Program-made: the position numbers and the translations under genes
Part shown: one piece after another, positions 16,701 through 25,489 of the stretch
How positions within the stretch are numbered: position 1 is the stretch's first letter
How the letters are laid out: each line of letters opens with the position of its first letter
The notes under the pieces: generated by a model
The model's database searches: none
Told to the model about the DNA's origin: nothing
What the model saw: the letters and a program-made list of their open reading frames with translations, nothing else
Assembly: GCF_017309955.1 (NCBI RefSeq)
Contig: NZ_CP021248.1
Location: 1,647,001-1,711,000, forward strand
DNA length: 64,000 nucleotides
Direction of reading: 5' to 3'
Source of the DNA: Novosphingobium sp. KA1
GTDB lineage: Bacteria; Pseudomonadota; Alphaproteobacteria; Sphingomonadales; Sphingomonadaceae

Positions 16701-17556
16701 CTTCCCCGAACAGATCGACCTGATCGACAGCGCCGCGCGCGCGGTCATGGCGCTCGACGAGCCGCTCGGCGACAACCCCGCCGCCGAGCGGCACCGCGCC
16801 GAAACCGCAGGGCTCATCCAGAGCGGCGAGGCCGAAACGCAGGCCGCCCGCCGCGCCGGTGCCCGCGTGTTCGGATCGAAACCGGGCGCCTACGGCGCCG
16901 GGCTTCAGGCGATGATCGACGAGAAGATCTGGCACGAACGCGGCGATCTGGCCGATGTCTACCTCGACTGGGGCAGCTACGCCTATGGCGGCGGCGTTGA
17001 AGGTGATGCCGAGCGCGGCCTGTTCGCCGCGCGCCTCGCCTCGGTCGATGCGGTCGTGCAAAATCAGGACAACCGCGAGCACGACCTGCTCGACAGCGAC
17101 GACTACTACCAGTTCGAAGGCGGCATCGCCGCCGCCGTCGAACACCTCAAGGGCCGCGCGCCGATCAGTTATCACAACGACCACAGCCGCCCGGAGCGCC
17201 CGGTCGTGCGCACGCTGGAAGACGAGATCGGCCGCATCGTGCGCGGGCGCGTCACCAATCCCAAGTGGATCGCGGGCGTCATGCGCCACGGCTACAAGGG
17301 CGCGTTCGAGATCGCCGCCTCGGTCGATTACCTCTTTGCCTTTGCCGCCACCACCCACGCGGTGAAGCACCACCATTTCGACGCCGTCCACGCCGCCTTC
17401 ATCGAGGACGAGGCGGTGCGGGACTTTATGGCGCAGGCCAACCCCGCCGCCTTGCGCGAAACCGCCGCGCGGCTTGCCGAGGCGCTGGAGCGCGGCCTGT
17501 GGAAACCCCGATCGAACAGCGCGGGCCTGACGCTCGCGGCCCTTGCAGGAGCATGA
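13762..17556 (+). CDS. cobN: Cobaltochelatase large subunit CobN
   Basis: A 1,264-residue subunit that with CobS and CobT inserts cobalt into hydrogenobyrinic acid a,c-diamide using ATP. The CobN/Mg-chelatase H signature is spread over the protein (VHVGKHGNLEWLPGKA, RTPRGYDHAGQ, and DVYLDWGSYAYGGG near the end). The ATG overlaps the cobW stop by one base. CobS and CobT are not in the window. At residues about 789-814 an in-frame stretch reading LVLSVSKDH...FDRLRTSG is encoded by a palindromic DNA repeat and is not part of the family; it lies in a non-conserved connection, and the frame stays open. Confidence 0.96.
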   Translation: MHLLSATPGTISNGEEAIDLDQSPGDMVILTVADSELACFAGAAARMPDGAPSIRLANLLQLRHPYSIDLYVEKVIAHARFVCVILLGGKSYWPYGIDEIARTARENGIAFAAIADGREADPALDRASTLTADLRERLRDYLRQGGMANALSFLRTATRTIGHDAGAPDDPVPVADAGLYLAGTERAGLAEVRAGWTQGRPLALLVFYRALMIAGTLDAVDAMIAALHERGFNVAAVHVRALREPFAADWLSGLLGEIAPDVIVNATSFASSSVGDERKPGILEKADCPILQVAFAGVEEADWHGSARGLGPRDLAMNVALPEVDGRLFTRAVAFKAAARFDAVTQCGIVVPRIAPDRVAFVADLAANWASLRRTPCPKRRVALVLANYPNRDGRIGNGVGLDTPASTAAIIAALAEAGYDTGAAPGDGAALMQVMTGGVTNDLTSRARPGEVSLPLSAYEAAFANVPESARKAMTERWGEPSADPFVQGGAFRLPVHRFGNLAVAVQPARGYNIDAKASYHDPALPPPHAYLAFHIWLAQDFGAQAVVHVGKHGNLEWLPGKAISLSRECFPEICAGPLPQLYPFIVNDPGEGTQAKRRIGAVIVDHLTPPLTRAETYGPLKQLEALVDEYYLAAGMDPRRLDRLRRDILDLARSHGLDRDAGASGNDDDALSAIDNYLCELKELQIRDGLHVFTRSPEGRLRRDLLVALARTPRGYDHAGQASLLRAMADDFGLDFDPLDCRMSDRWNGVRPEALAVVSDEPWRTHGDTVERLELLAAEWVSETAQTPLVLSVSKDHSPASASFDRLRTSGAGDRTLAVLDAIRTDLAPRIDLCGPREAEALLAGLDGRFVLPGPSGAPTRGRPDVLPTGRNFYSVDTRAVPTAVAWELGRKSADLLVEDYLQREGEHPRAVALSAWGTANMRTGGDDIAQALALMGVRPRWDWTSGRVTGFEVMTVAELGRPRVDVTLRVSGFFRDAFPEQIDLIDSAARAVMALDEPLGDNPAAERHRAETAGLIQSGEAETQAARRAGARVFGSKPGAYGAGLQAMIDEKIWHERGDLADVYLDWGSYAYGGGVEGDAERGLFAARLASVDAVVQNQDNREHDLLDSDDYYQFEGGIAAAVEHLKGRAPISYHNDHSRPERPVVRTLEDEIGRIVRGRVTNPKWIAGVMRHGYKGAFEIAASVDYLFAFAATTHAVKHHHFDAVHAAFIEDEAVRDFMAQANPAALRETAARLAEALERGLWKPRSNSAGLTLAALAGA
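16127..16201. repeat. Palindromic repeat inserted in frame within cobN
   Basis: Twenty-eight bases at 16127-16154 (CCCCGCTCGTCCTGAGCGTG onward) are the reverse complement of 16174-16201 with one mismatch, across a 19-base spacer. The same palindrome (GTCCTGAGCxTGTCGAAGGA) is widespread between genes in sphingomonad genomes, by my recollection. Here it is translated and adds about 25 residues. Confidence 0.9.
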
Positions 17557-17558
17557 CC

Positions 17559-18164
17559 ATGGTGCAGCGCAGTGACGAGCAGCACGCCGAGAAGATGAAG
17601 AAGAAGCAGGCCGCGCATGACAAGATCATGGCCGGAAAGACGGTCGAGAAGGGCCTGCTGATCGTCCACACCGGCAAGGGCAAGGGCAAGACCACCGCAG
17701 CGCTCGGCATGGTGGTGCGCGCCATCGGCCACGGCAAGAAAGTGGGCGTTGTCCAGTTCGTGAAAGGGGCGATGACCACCGGCGAAAAGGTCGTCTTCGA
17801 TGCCTTCCCGGACAATGTCGAATTCAAGCCGATGGGCGAGGGCTTTACCTGGAACACGCAGGACCGCGCCCGCGACATCGCGCTCGCCCGCGAGGCGTGG
17901 GAGGAAGTGAAGCGCATGGTCGCCGATCCGGCCTATGACATGGTGCTGGCCGACGAACTCAACATCGTGCTGCGCTACGACTACCTGCCGCTGGACGAAG
18001 TGCTGGATGTGCTGACCGCGCGCGGCGAGATGAAACACGTGCTCGTCACCGGCCGCAATGCGCCCGAGGCGCTGATGGAGGCCGCCGATCTCGTCACCGA
18101 GATGACGCTGGTGAAGCACCCGTTCCGCTCCGGCGTGAAGGCGCAGGCGGGCATCGAGTTCTGA
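17559..18164 (+). CDS. cobO: Cob(I)yrinic acid a,c-diamide adenosyltransferase
   Basis: A 201-residue CobA/CobO/BtuR-type enzyme that attaches the 5'-deoxyadenosyl group to cobalt. The P-loop is HTGKGKGKTTAALG (about 34-47). An ATG at 17553 overlaps the cobN stop, but the ribosome site AGGAG (17547-17551) is only one base from it and seven from the ATG at 17559, so 17559 is preferred. The N-terminus is lysine-rich (KMKKKQAAHDK), normal for the family. It ends two bases before bluB, clearly the same operon under the riboswitch. Confidence 0.95.
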   Translation: MVQRSDEQHAEKMKKKQAAHDKIMAGKTVEKGLLIVHTGKGKGKTTAALGMVVRAIGHGKKVGVVQFVKGAMTTGEKVVFDAFPDNVEFKPMGEGFTWNTQDRARDIALAREAWEEVKRMVADPAYDMVLADELNIVLRYDYLPLDEVLDVLTARGEMKHVLVTGRNAPEALMEAADLVTEMTLVKHPFRSGVKAQAGIEF

Positions 18165-18166
18165 CC

Positions 18167-18802
18167 ATGCCGCCGCGCTTCGGCCCCGACTTCCAGCAGG
18201 AACTGGGCGACCTGCTGGCCTGGCGCCGCGACGTGCGCCATTTCCGCAGCGATCCGCTGGAGGAAGAACTCGTGGCCGAATTGCTGAGGGCCGCCCAGCT
18301 TGCGCCCTCGGTCGGCAATTCGCAGCCCTGGCGTTTCGTGCGGGTGCGCTCGGGCGAACTGCGCGACGCGCTGGCGGCCCATGCCGATGCCGAGATCGCC
18401 CGCGCCGGTGCCGCGATGCCCGAGGATCGCCGCCCGGCCTATTGCGCGCTCAAGCTCCACGGCCTGCGCGAGGCGCCCGAACTGATCGCGGTGTTCTGCG
18501 ACGATGCCACGCCCGTCGGAGGCCGCCTCGGCGCCGCGACGATGCCGGAAACGCGGGGGTTTTCCGTGGTGCTGGCAGTCCACACGCTCTGGCTGGCGGC
18601 GCGGGCGAGAGGGCTGGGGCTGGGCTGGGTCTCGGTGGTCGAGCCCGGCCATGTGACGCGGCTGCTGGACGTGCCGCAGGACTGGCGGCTGATCGCGCTG
18701 CTTTGCCTGGGCCATCCGCTCGAAGAGGACCATGTGCCCGAACTCGAACGGCGCGGCTGGCAGGCCCGGCTCGACTGGCGCGCCAACGTCAGCGAGCGGT
18801 GA
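18167..18802 (+). CDS. bluB: 5,6-dimethylbenzimidazole synthase
   Basis: A 211-residue flavin-destructase of the nitroreductase fold that cleaves reduced FMN with oxygen to make the lower ligand of cobalamin. Typical features are WRRDVRHFRSDPL near the start, RAAQLAPSVGNSQPWRFVRV for flavin binding, TMPETRGFSVVLAVHTLWLAARA, and GLGWVSVV. It is the fourth gene of the riboswitch operon, two bases after cobO. Its last 14 bases overlap the end of the convergent btuF gene. Presence of bluB indicates aerobic synthesis of true B12. Confidence 0.95.
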   Translation: MPPRFGPDFQQELGDLLAWRRDVRHFRSDPLEEELVAELLRAAQLAPSVGNSQPWRFVRVRSGELRDALAAHADAEIARAGAAMPEDRRPAYCALKLHGLREAPELIAVFCDDATPVGGRLGAATMPETRGFSVVLAVHTLWLAARARGLGLGWVSVVEPGHVTRLLDVPQDWRLIALLCLGHPLEEDHVPELERRGWQARLDWRANVSER

Positions 18803-19664
18803 GAGGCCGCCCCGCCGCCTGCTCCGCCATGGCCCGCGCCGCCTTGACATAAGCCGGGCCGCCGCAGACCGTCCACGCCTGCGGGATGGTGATGCGGGCA
18901 ATGTTCTTGAGGATCGGGTGATGGATCATCTCGGTGCCCTGATCCTCCACGGGCCGCGCGGCGCTGTCCATCAGGATGAAGTCCGGCCGGGCCAGCGCCA
19001 TCTCTTCCAGACTCATCTGCGAAAGCGACGGTTTTCCAAGCTTTCCGGCGAGATTGACCAGCCCCACCCGCGTCATCAGATCATCGACCAGCGTGCCGGT
19101 CCCGGTCAGGTAACCGCGCCGCTGGTAATAGGCGGCGACCTTGCCCCCGGGCACTTTCGGCAGCCCGGCCAGTTCGGCATTCATCCGCGCGATCATCGCC
19201 TCCCCGCGCTCCCGATGGCCGACCGCGCGGGCCACCTCGCGGATCGAGACGAGGATATCCTCGTACCGGTTCGCGGACCGGAGATCGAGCGCGGGATAGT
19301 GCTGCCCCGTCAGCACCGCGATGGCCGGATTGCGGCGGGCGGGCATTCCCACCACGAGGTCCGGGCGGGCGGCGAGGATCTCCTCCGCCGAGCCGCCGAA
19401 GACCGGCAGGCGGCGCGCCTGTGCCGCCACCGCCGACATGTCGGGGTCCGAGGCATAGCGGGTGAGCCCGGCGATCTGGTCGCGGTCGGCGAGGGCCACC
19501 AAAAGTTGATCGGCGCAAAGATTGAGCGAGACGATCCGGTGCGGACGCGGCAAAACCGGTGCGGCAGGCCGCGTCGCCGCACCATAAACCGCGCCGCCTG
19601 CCATCGCCGCGAGCAGCAGGCAGGGGACAAGCCGAAGACGCCGATGGATTTTTCCGCAAGCCAT
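18789..19664 (-). CDS. btuF: ABC transporter periplasmic cobalamin-binding protein, BtuF-like
   Basis: A 291-residue substrate-binding protein. The ATG at 19664 gives a basic start (MACGKIHRRLRL) followed by a hydrophobic signal segment; a TTG at 19700 is a less likely extension. Family patterns are RIVSLNLCADQLLVAL, AEEILAARPDLVV and NLAGKLGKPSLSQMSLEEM, as in helical-backbone metal/corrinoid receptors. A siderophore ligand cannot be excluded on sequence alone, but the place between bluB and the btuC-btuD genes supports cobalamin or cobinamide. It is transcribed away from btuC with a 90-base shared promoter region, and converges on bluB with a 14-base overlap. Confidence 0.85.
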   Translation of the reverse strand: MACGKIHRRLRLVPCLLLAAMAGGAVYGAATRPAAPVLPRPHRIVSLNLCADQLLVALADRDQIAGLTRYASDPDMSAVAAQARRLPVFGGSAEEILAARPDLVVGMPARRNPAIAVLTGQHYPALDLRSANRYEDILVSIREVARAVGHRERGEAMIARMNAELAGLPKVPGGKVAAYYQRRGYLTGTGTLVDDLMTRVGLVNLAGKLGKPSLSQMSLEEMALARPDFILMDSAARPVEDQGTEMIHHPILKNIARITIPQAWTVCGGPAYVKAARAMAEQAAGRPLTAR

Positions 19665-19754
19665 GGCATTGGCTCTTACCCGGACCTGACCGGGACACAA
19701 GCATGACAGACAGCGACACAGACGTCACAGAAGCCGACGTCAAGCGAGGTTCCA

Positions 19755-20768
19755 GTGGAATTATCCGGTAGTCCGCCCCCGCTACGCCACCCGGCGCTGA
19801 TTCCGCTGCTGGTCGGCGCCGTGATCGTGGTGGCGCTGGCGTCGATGAGCCTCGGGCCCATCTCGCTCGGCCTTGGTCGGATGGTGGCGGCGCTTGGCGG
19901 CACCGGCGAGCCGGTGGTGCGCGCGATCCTGCTCGAACTGCGCTTGCCGCGCACCCTGATCGGCCTGATGACCGGGGCCATGCTCGGCCTCTCGGGTGCG
20001 GTGCTGCAGGGCTACTTGCGCAATCCCTTGGCCGAACCCTCGGTGCTGGGGGCCTCGAACGCCTCGGCGCTGGGCGCGGTGATCGCGCTCTATTTCGGCA
20101 TTTCGGAGTGGCACGCAGCGATGCTGCCGCTGCTTGCCATCGCCTCCGCGCTGGGCGCGATGGTGCTGCTGTTCGCGCTGGCGGGACGATCCGAAAGTCC
20201 GCTCGGCCTGATCCTGGCGGGCATCGCCGTCTCGACCCTGGCGGGCGCGGGGATCAGCCTCGCGCTCAATCTTTCGCCCAATCCCTTCGCGGCGATGGAG
20301 ATCATGTCCTGGCTGCTCGGCTCGATCGAGAACCGTTCGATGGAGCACGTGTGGATCGCGCTGCCCTGCGTGGTGGTGGGGACCGCGCTGCTGCTGGCCG
20401 ATCCGCTGGCGCTCGACGCGCTGTCGCTGGGCGAGGACGGGGCCCGCTCGCTCGGCGTCAACCTTGCCCGCACGCGGCTGCGGCTGATGCTGGGCGTGGC
20501 GATCGGCGTCGGCGGCGCGGTCGCGGTGTCCGGCGCGATCGGCTTTGTCGGCCTGATCGTGCCGCACCTGATCCGCCCCATGACCGACCGCAGCCCTTCG
20601 GCGCTGCTGGTGCCATCCCTGCTCGGCGGCGCGGTGCTGCTGACCGGGGCCGACATCCTCGTGCGGCTGATCCCGACCGATGCCGAACTGAAGCTGGGCG
20701 TGGTGACGGCCTTCCTCGGCGTCCCCGTCTTCCTCTTTCACCTGCTGCGCGAGCGGCGCCTGTGGTGA
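19755..20768 (+). CDS. btuC: ABC transporter permease, FecCD/BtuC family
   Basis: A 337-residue inner membrane permease with about ten hydrophobic segments. Conserved signatures are LRLPRTLIGLMTGAMLGLSGAVLQG, RNPLAEPSVLGASNASALG, and GFVGLIVPHLIRP near the ATPase contact. The GTG start at 19755 follows GCGAGG by five bases. The stop overlaps the possible GTG start of the ATPase gene, indicating coupling. With BtuF and BtuD it forms an importer for corrinoids, inferred from context because permeases of this family also carry iron siderophores. Confidence 0.88.
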   Translation: MELSGSPPPLRHPALIPLLVGAVIVVALASMSLGPISLGLGRMVAALGGTGEPVVRAILLELRLPRTLIGLMTGAMLGLSGAVLQGYLRNPLAEPSVLGASNASALGAVIALYFGISEWHAAMLPLLAIASALGAMVLLFALAGRSESPLGLILAGIAVSTLAGAGISLALNLSPNPFAAMEIMSWLLGSIENRSMEHVWIALPCVVVGTALLLADPLALDALSLGEDGARSLGVNLARTRLRLMLGVAIGVGGAVAVSGAIGFVGLIVPHLIRPMTDRSPSALLVPSLLGGAVLLTGADILVRLIPTDAELKLGVVTAFLGVPVFLFHLLRERRLW

Positions 20769-20776
20769 CCCCGCGG

Positions 20777-21553
20777 ATGATGACGATCGCCCTCGACCAG
20801 CTTGCCGTCGAACTCGGCCGCCGCGAGATCCTGCACGGCATCACTGCGCAGCTTCATGCCGGTTCGCTGATCGGCGTGATCGGCCCCAACGGCGCGGGAA
20901 AATCGACATTGGTGCGCGCGCTCGCCGGCCTCGTTCCGGCGGCGCGCGGCACCATCGCGCTGGACGGCGCGGACATCGCCGCGCTCCCCCCGCGCGCGCT
21001 GGCCCGCCGCATCGCCTATCTGCCGCAAGGCCAGACGCTGCACTGGCCGCTCACGGTCGAGCGCCTCGTCGCGCTCGGCCGCCTGCCGCACCTGGGGCCG
21101 ATGTCGCGGATCGCCGAGGCCGACCGGCTTGCCGTCCTCGAGGCGATGGCACGCGCCGACGTCGGCCATCTCGCCGCGCGCATCGCCACCCAGCTGTCCG
21201 GCGGCGAGCGTGCCCGCGCGCTGCTGGCGCGGGCCCTGGCGGTCGGCGCCCCGGTGCTGGTGGTGGACGAACCGCTCGCCTCGCTCGACCCCGGCCACCA
21301 GATCGACGTCATGGAACTGCTGGCCCGCGAGGCCCGCGCGGGCGCGCTGGTGATCGCCGTGCTGCACGATCTCAACCTCGCCGCGCGCCACTGCGACCGG
21401 CTGCTGGCAATCGACCATGGCCGTCTGGTCGCCGACGGTTCGCCCGCCCAGGTCCTCACCGAGGCCATGCTGCGCCGCATCTACGGCGTCACCGGCTACC
21501 GCGCGGAGCTGGACGGCATACCGCTGGTCGTCCCGCTCGAACGCTGCCGGTGA
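20777..21553 (+). CDS. btuD: ABC transporter ATP-binding protein, BtuD/FepC family
   Basis: A 258-residue ATPase. Walker A is GPNGAGKST, the signature is LSGGERARALLARAL, Walker B is VLVVDEPLASLD and the switch histidine is in AVLHDLNLAA. A Q-loop follows (YLPQGQ). The start is placed at ATG 20777; a GTG at 20765 that overlaps the btuC stop would add four residues. It powers the neighbouring BtuC permease. All three transport genes lack a second riboswitch in the window, so how they respond to B12 is not visible. Confidence 0.88.
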   Translation: MMTIALDQLAVELGRREILHGITAQLHAGSLIGVIGPNGAGKSTLVRALAGLVPAARGTIALDGADIAALPPRALARRIAYLPQGQTLHWPLTVERLVALGRLPHLGPMSRIAEADRLAVLEAMARADVGHLAARIATQLSGGERARALLARALAVGAPVLVVDEPLASLDPGHQIDVMELLAREARAGALVIAVLHDLNLAARHCDRLLAIDHGRLVADGSPAQVLTEAMLRRIYGVTGYRAELDGIPLVVPLERCR

Positions 21554-21657
21554 TCCGGGAGCGCACCGCGGCGGATTTCGCGGCTGACGTTTACGGCAAC
21601 ATATCGTTACGCCGATAAACCATAGGCAAGCACGATTTCCATGCTTATGGGGGGGCC

Positions 21658-23922
21658 ATGGACGACAAACTCCGCCGCGCCGCCCTCGATTACCACCTCT
21701 ACCCCCAGCCCGGTAAGCTCAGGATTGAGCCGACCAAGCGCATGGTGAACCAGCGCGACCTCGCGCTGGCCTATTCGCCCGGCGTCGCCGCGCCCTGCAT
21801 GGAAATCGCCGCCGATCCGGCCAAGGCGCTGGACTACACTGCGCGCGGCAACCTCGTCGCCGTGATCTCCAACGGCACCGCCGTGCTCGGCCTCGGCGCG
21901 ATCGGCGCGCTGGCCTCGAAGCCGGTGATGGAGGGCAAGGCGGTCCTCTTCAAGAAATTCGCCGACATCGACGTCTTCGACATCGAAGTCGACACCACCG
22001 ATCCCGACAAGTTCGTCGAAGCCGTCGCCCTGCTCGAACCCACTTTCGGCGGCATCAACCTGGAAGACATCAAGGCCCCCGAATGCTTCGCCATCGAGGC
22101 GCGGCTGAAGGAACGCATGAACATCCCGGTGTTCCATGACGACCAGCACGGCACCGCCATCGTCGTCGCGGCCGCCGTGCGCAACGCGCTGGTGCTGCAG
22201 GGCAAGACGCTGGCCGAAGCGCGCCTCGTCACCTCGGGCGCGGGCGCGGCGGCGCTGGCCTGCGTCGACCTGCTGGTCTCGATGGGCCTGCGGATCGAGA
22301 ACGTGACGCTGACCGACAAGGACGGCGTCATCCATTCGGGCCGCGAAGGCATGCTGCCCAACATGGCGCGTTATGCCCGCGATACCAACGCGCGTTCGCT
22401 GCCCGACGTGCTGCCCGGCGCCAACCTGTTCCTCGGCCTCTCCGCCCCCGGCGTGCTCAAGCCCGAATGGCTGGAACTGATGGCGCCCAATCCGCTGATC
22501 TTCGCGCTCGCCAATCCCGAGCCGGAAATCCGCCCCGAACTGGCCCGCGAAGCCCGCCCCGATGCGATCATCGCCACCGGCCGCTCGGACTATCCGAACC
22601 AGGTCAACAACGTCCTGTGCTTCCCCTACATCTTCCGCGGCGCGCTCGACGTGGGCGCCACCGCGATCAACGAGGAGATGAAGGCCGCCGCCGCCGAGGC
22701 CATCGCCGCGCTCGCCCGCCTGCCCGCGCATGACAGCGTGGCCCAGGCCTATGGCGGCCGCAAGCTGGTGTTCGGCCCCGAATACATCATCCCGACCCCG
22801 TTCGACCCGCGCCTGATCGGCGAGATCGCGGTCGCCGTCGCCCGCGCGGCGATGGACAGCGGCGTCGCCACCAAGACCATCGACCTCGACGACTACAAGC
22901 GCGCGCTCTCGCACCAGAACACCCGTTCGGGCCAGCTCATGCTGCCGGTGTTCGAGGCCGCCCGCGGCAGCAAGCGCCGCATCGTCTACGGCGAGGGCGA
23001 GGACGAGCGCGTGCTGCGCGCGATCCAGGACGCGCTGGACGAGGAACTGGTGCGCCCCACCATCGTCGCCCGCCGCCGGATCCTCAAGGAGAAGCTGCCC
23101 AGCCTCGGCCTCAGCTTCGAGCTCGACCGCGACGTCGAGGTGATCGATCCCGAGACCGACCACGAGGTCATGACCGATCTGGTCGAGGCCTATCGCGCCA
23201 TCGCCTCGCGCAAGGGCGTGCCGACCGACGAGATCCTGCGCCACGTCTATCGCCGCCCGACCATCACCGCGACGATGATGCTGCGCACCGGCCGCGTCGA
23301 TGCCGCGCTGGTCGGCGGACGCTCGGAATACTGGGGCCAGGTCGAGCACGTGCTGCGGGTGATCGAGCGCGATCCCGCCAGCAGCCGCGTCTATGCGCTG
23401 TCCGGCCTGATCCTCGATGCCGGCGCGCTGTTCATCACCGATACCCACATGGTGCCGGACCCGACTCCCGAGCAGATCGCCGAGATGACCCAGCTGGGCG
23501 CCACCCAGCTCAAGCACTTCGGCCTGCGCCCGCGCGTGGCGCTGCTCTCGCACTCCAATTTCGGCGCCTCGCACAGCCCCAGCGCGCGCAAGATGCGCGC
23601 CGCGCTGGACATCGTGCGCAAGGCCATGCCGGACCTGCAGGTGGACGGCGAAATGCATGCCGACGCCGCGCTCAGCCAGCCGCTGCGCGACCGCCTGGTG
23701 CCGGATTCGCGCTTCGAAGGCCCGGCCAACCTGCTGGTCATGCCCACGCTCGACGCCGCCAACATCACGCTGACCGCGCTGTCGGCCTCGTCCAGCTCGC
23801 CCACCGTCGGGCCGATGCTGATGGGCCTGGCCCAGCCGATCCACGTGCTGACGCCGGGCGTCACCGCGCGCGGCATCCTCAACCTGACGGCGATCGCCGC
23901 CGCCCAGCTCGAACAGGGCTGA
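21658..23922 (+). CDS. maeB: NADP-dependent malic enzyme with phosphotransacetylase-like domain
   Basis: A 754-residue MaeB-type enzyme that oxidatively decarboxylates malate to pyruvate. Residues about 1-430 are the malic enzyme part ([22 protein letters not shown], and [11 protein letters not shown] for nucleotide binding). Residues about 430-754 are the phosphotransacetylase-like domain ([18 protein letters not shown] onward), which in MaeB is regulatory and binds acetyl-CoA rather than being catalytic. The length is normal. The start at 21658 follows a GGGGGG run. It is a single-gene unit ending in a good hairpin, cytosolic and housekeeping. Confidence 0.95.
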   Translation: MDDKLRRAALDYHLYPQPGKLRIEPTKRMVNQRDLALAYSPGVAAPCMEIAADPAKALDYTARGNLVAVISNGTAVLGLGAIGALASKPVMEGKAVLFKKFADIDVFDIEVDTTDPDKFVEAVALLEPTFGGINLEDIKAPECFAIEARLKERMNIPVFHDDQHGTAIVVAAAVRNALVLQGKTLAEARLVTSGAGAAALACVDLLVSMGLRIENVTLTDKDGVIHSGREGMLPNMARYARDTNARSLPDVLPGANLFLGLSAPGVLKPEWLELMAPNPLIFALANPEPEIRPELAREARPDAIIATGRSDYPNQVNNVLCFPYIFRGALDVGATAINEEMKAAAAEAIAALARLPAHDSVAQAYGGRKLVFGPEYIIPTPFDPRLIGEIAVAVARAAMDSGVATKTIDLDDYKRALSHQNTRSGQLMLPVFEAARGSKRRIVYGEGEDERVLRAIQDALDEELVRPTIVARRRILKEKLPSLGLSFELDRDVEVIDPETDHEVMTDLVEAYRAIASRKGVPTDEILRHVYRRPTITATMMLRTGRVDAALVGGRSEYWGQVEHVLRVIERDPASSRVYALSGLILDAGALFITDTHMVPDPTPEQIAEMTQLGATQLKHFGLRPRVALLSHSNFGASHSPSARKMRAALDIVRKAMPDLQVDGEMHADAALSQPLRDRLVPDSRFEGPANLLVMPTLDAANITLTALSASSSSPTVGPMLMGLAQPIHVLTPGVTARGILNLTAIAAAQLEQG

Positions 23923-23935
23923 TCGCCCTGCCGCC

Positions 23936-23967
23936 GGCCGGAGCAGCGCCTGCGCCCTGCTCCGGCC
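23936..23967. terminator. Hairpin between maeB and the convergent CapA-like gene
   Basis: GGCCGGAGCAG pairs perfectly with CTGCTCCGGCC over a ten-base loop. No U-run follows, but the convergent position fits a shared terminator. Confidence 0.65.
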
Positions 23968-23977
23968 CAGCGGACCG

Positions 23978-25390
23978 TCAGCGGCTGCTGCCGACCCGGA
24001 TCACGCCAACGCCGTGATCGATGGCGATGGTCGTGCCGTAAGGCTGCGACAGCGCCTGCAGCCGCGCCAGGATCCGCGCACCGGTGGCCGCGTCCGCCAT
24101 GTGCGGCACCCCTCGTCCCGCCCCGCTGGCGTTCACGCCGAGATCGACCGGATAGAGCCGCACTTCGTCCAGCCGGCCGTCGCGGTAGTGGGCCGTGGCG
24201 ATCACCGTCTCGTAGAGGGCGGGGTCCGAGAACTCCTTGGCATTGCGCGCGGCGAGCAGTTCGGGCGTGGTCACGCTGCCGGGGGTGACGCCGAACTGGT
24301 CGTACATGTCGGCCGGCACGTCATCGAGCGAGTTGTTCATCATCGCGAAGTTGCCCAGCGAATAGAAGATCGGCTTGCCCTTGTAGATCTCGATCCCGCG
24401 CAGCTGGTGCGGGCCGTGGCCGACGTAGACGTCGGCGCCCGCATCGATGGCCTGATGGGCAAGGCCCTGCGCGAACCCGGCCGGGGTCCTGCTGGCATTG
24501 CCCGGCTCGTGGTTGTGCAGCGAGAACACCGCGAAGTTGCCGTTTTCCTTGGCCTGGCGCACCGCCAGCAGGTTGGCGGCAACGTCCTTCTGGTTGAGAT
24601 CGTACTCGATCTTCATCGGCGAGACGGCATCGGCGGCAACCCGGTACTCGCGGCCCTTGAGCTTCACCGGCGCCCCGTCCCTGGTGCCCGCCAGCCGCGC
24701 CAGCACCGCAAGGTCGGCCTGCGAAACGAGGCCGACTTCGGTGCTGCGGATGGTGTTCGCGCCGCCGCGGCCCGGCACTTGCCCCAGCGGATCGGCGGCG
24801 GGCGACATCGGCGTGAACGTGGTCGTCGCCGAGACCAGGCCGATGCGGCCATGGCCGCCGTCGTAATAGGCCGGAGCGCGCGCGGCGCTCATCGAGCGGC
24901 CCGTCCCGGCATGGACGACATGGGCATCGTCGAGCAGGGCCAGCGTGTCGATCATGCCCTCCACGCCCCAGTCGGTCGCGTGGTTGTTGGCGTGGCCGAC
25001 GATGTCGATGCCCATGGCGGCAACGTCGGCAGGGACCTTGGGATCGGCAAGCATCCAGGTGCCGCCGGATTCGGCCTGCGGCGATCCCTTGAAGGTCTTG
25101 AGATCGAGCGCGGTGGTCTCGAAGTTGCCGAACGTCACATCGGCGCCGCGCAGCAGGCGCAGCATGTCGGGAGACTGCTTTTCGAGCGTCGCCAGCATCG
25201 GGCGCAAGTAGATCAGATCGCCCACGGCGGCGAAAGTGAAGTCCCCGGCGATCGGCGTGCTGGGCACGGCAGCGACCGGCGGCAGGGTGCCGCCCTCTTC
25301 TTCTTCCGCAAGCGCGGGCATGGCGATGGCAGCGAAGGCGGCGGCTCCGGCAACAAGAAAGGCGCGCAAGGCGCGGCGGCGGATCGGCAT
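23978..25390 (-). CDS. CapA-family secreted metallophosphatase-like protein
   Basis: A 470-residue exported protein. The N-terminus IRRRALRAFLVAGAAAFAAIAMPALA is a signal peptide, and AAGGGG-type ribosome pairing precedes the ATG. The PGA_cap/CapA fold shows FAAVGDLIYLRP, VTFGNFETTAL, IVGHANNHATDWG, VFSLHNHEPG and VYVGHGPHQLRGIEIY, containing the Asp, Asn and His metal ligands of calcineurin-like phosphoesterases. CapA proteins take part in poly-gamma-glutamate capsule synthesis, but no capB/capC genes are here, so the role is more likely a stand-alone periplasmic hydrolase. It is followed, on the same strand upstream, by a two-component pair about 100 bases away. Confidence 0.85.
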   Translation of the reverse strand: MPIRRRALRAFLVAGAAAFAAIAMPALAEEEEGGTLPPVAAVPSTPIAGDFTFAAVGDLIYLRPMLATLEKQSPDMLRLLRGADVTFGNFETTALDLKTFKGSPQAESGGTWMLADPKVPADVAAMGIDIVGHANNHATDWGVEGMIDTLALLDDAHVVHAGTGRSMSAARAPAYYDGGHGRIGLVSATTTFTPMSPAADPLGQVPGRGGANTIRSTEVGLVSQADLAVLARLAGTRDGAPVKLKGREYRVAADAVSPMKIEYDLNQKDVAANLLAVRQAKENGNFAVFSLHNHEPGNASRTPAGFAQGLAHQAIDAGADVYVGHGPHQLRGIEIYKGKPIFYSLGNFAMMNNSLDDVPADMYDQFGVTPGSVTTPELLAARNAKEFSDPALYETVIATAHYRDGRLDEVRLYPVDLGVNASGAGRGVPHMADAATGARILARLQALSQPYGTTIAIDHGVGVIRVGSSR

Positions 25391-25489
25391 GATGGATGTC
25401 CCCTTGGGCTGGCCCGATAATGGCGGTGCCTCAGGGGGTATCGACGGCGGCTGACATGAACCTGTCGCGCCCTTGTCACTCTGTGCAAT

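Noticed and set aside
21607..23844. 745-codon open frame on the minus strand
   Set aside because: Shadow of the malic enzyme gene; low-complexity His/Arg/Gly-rich product without motifs.
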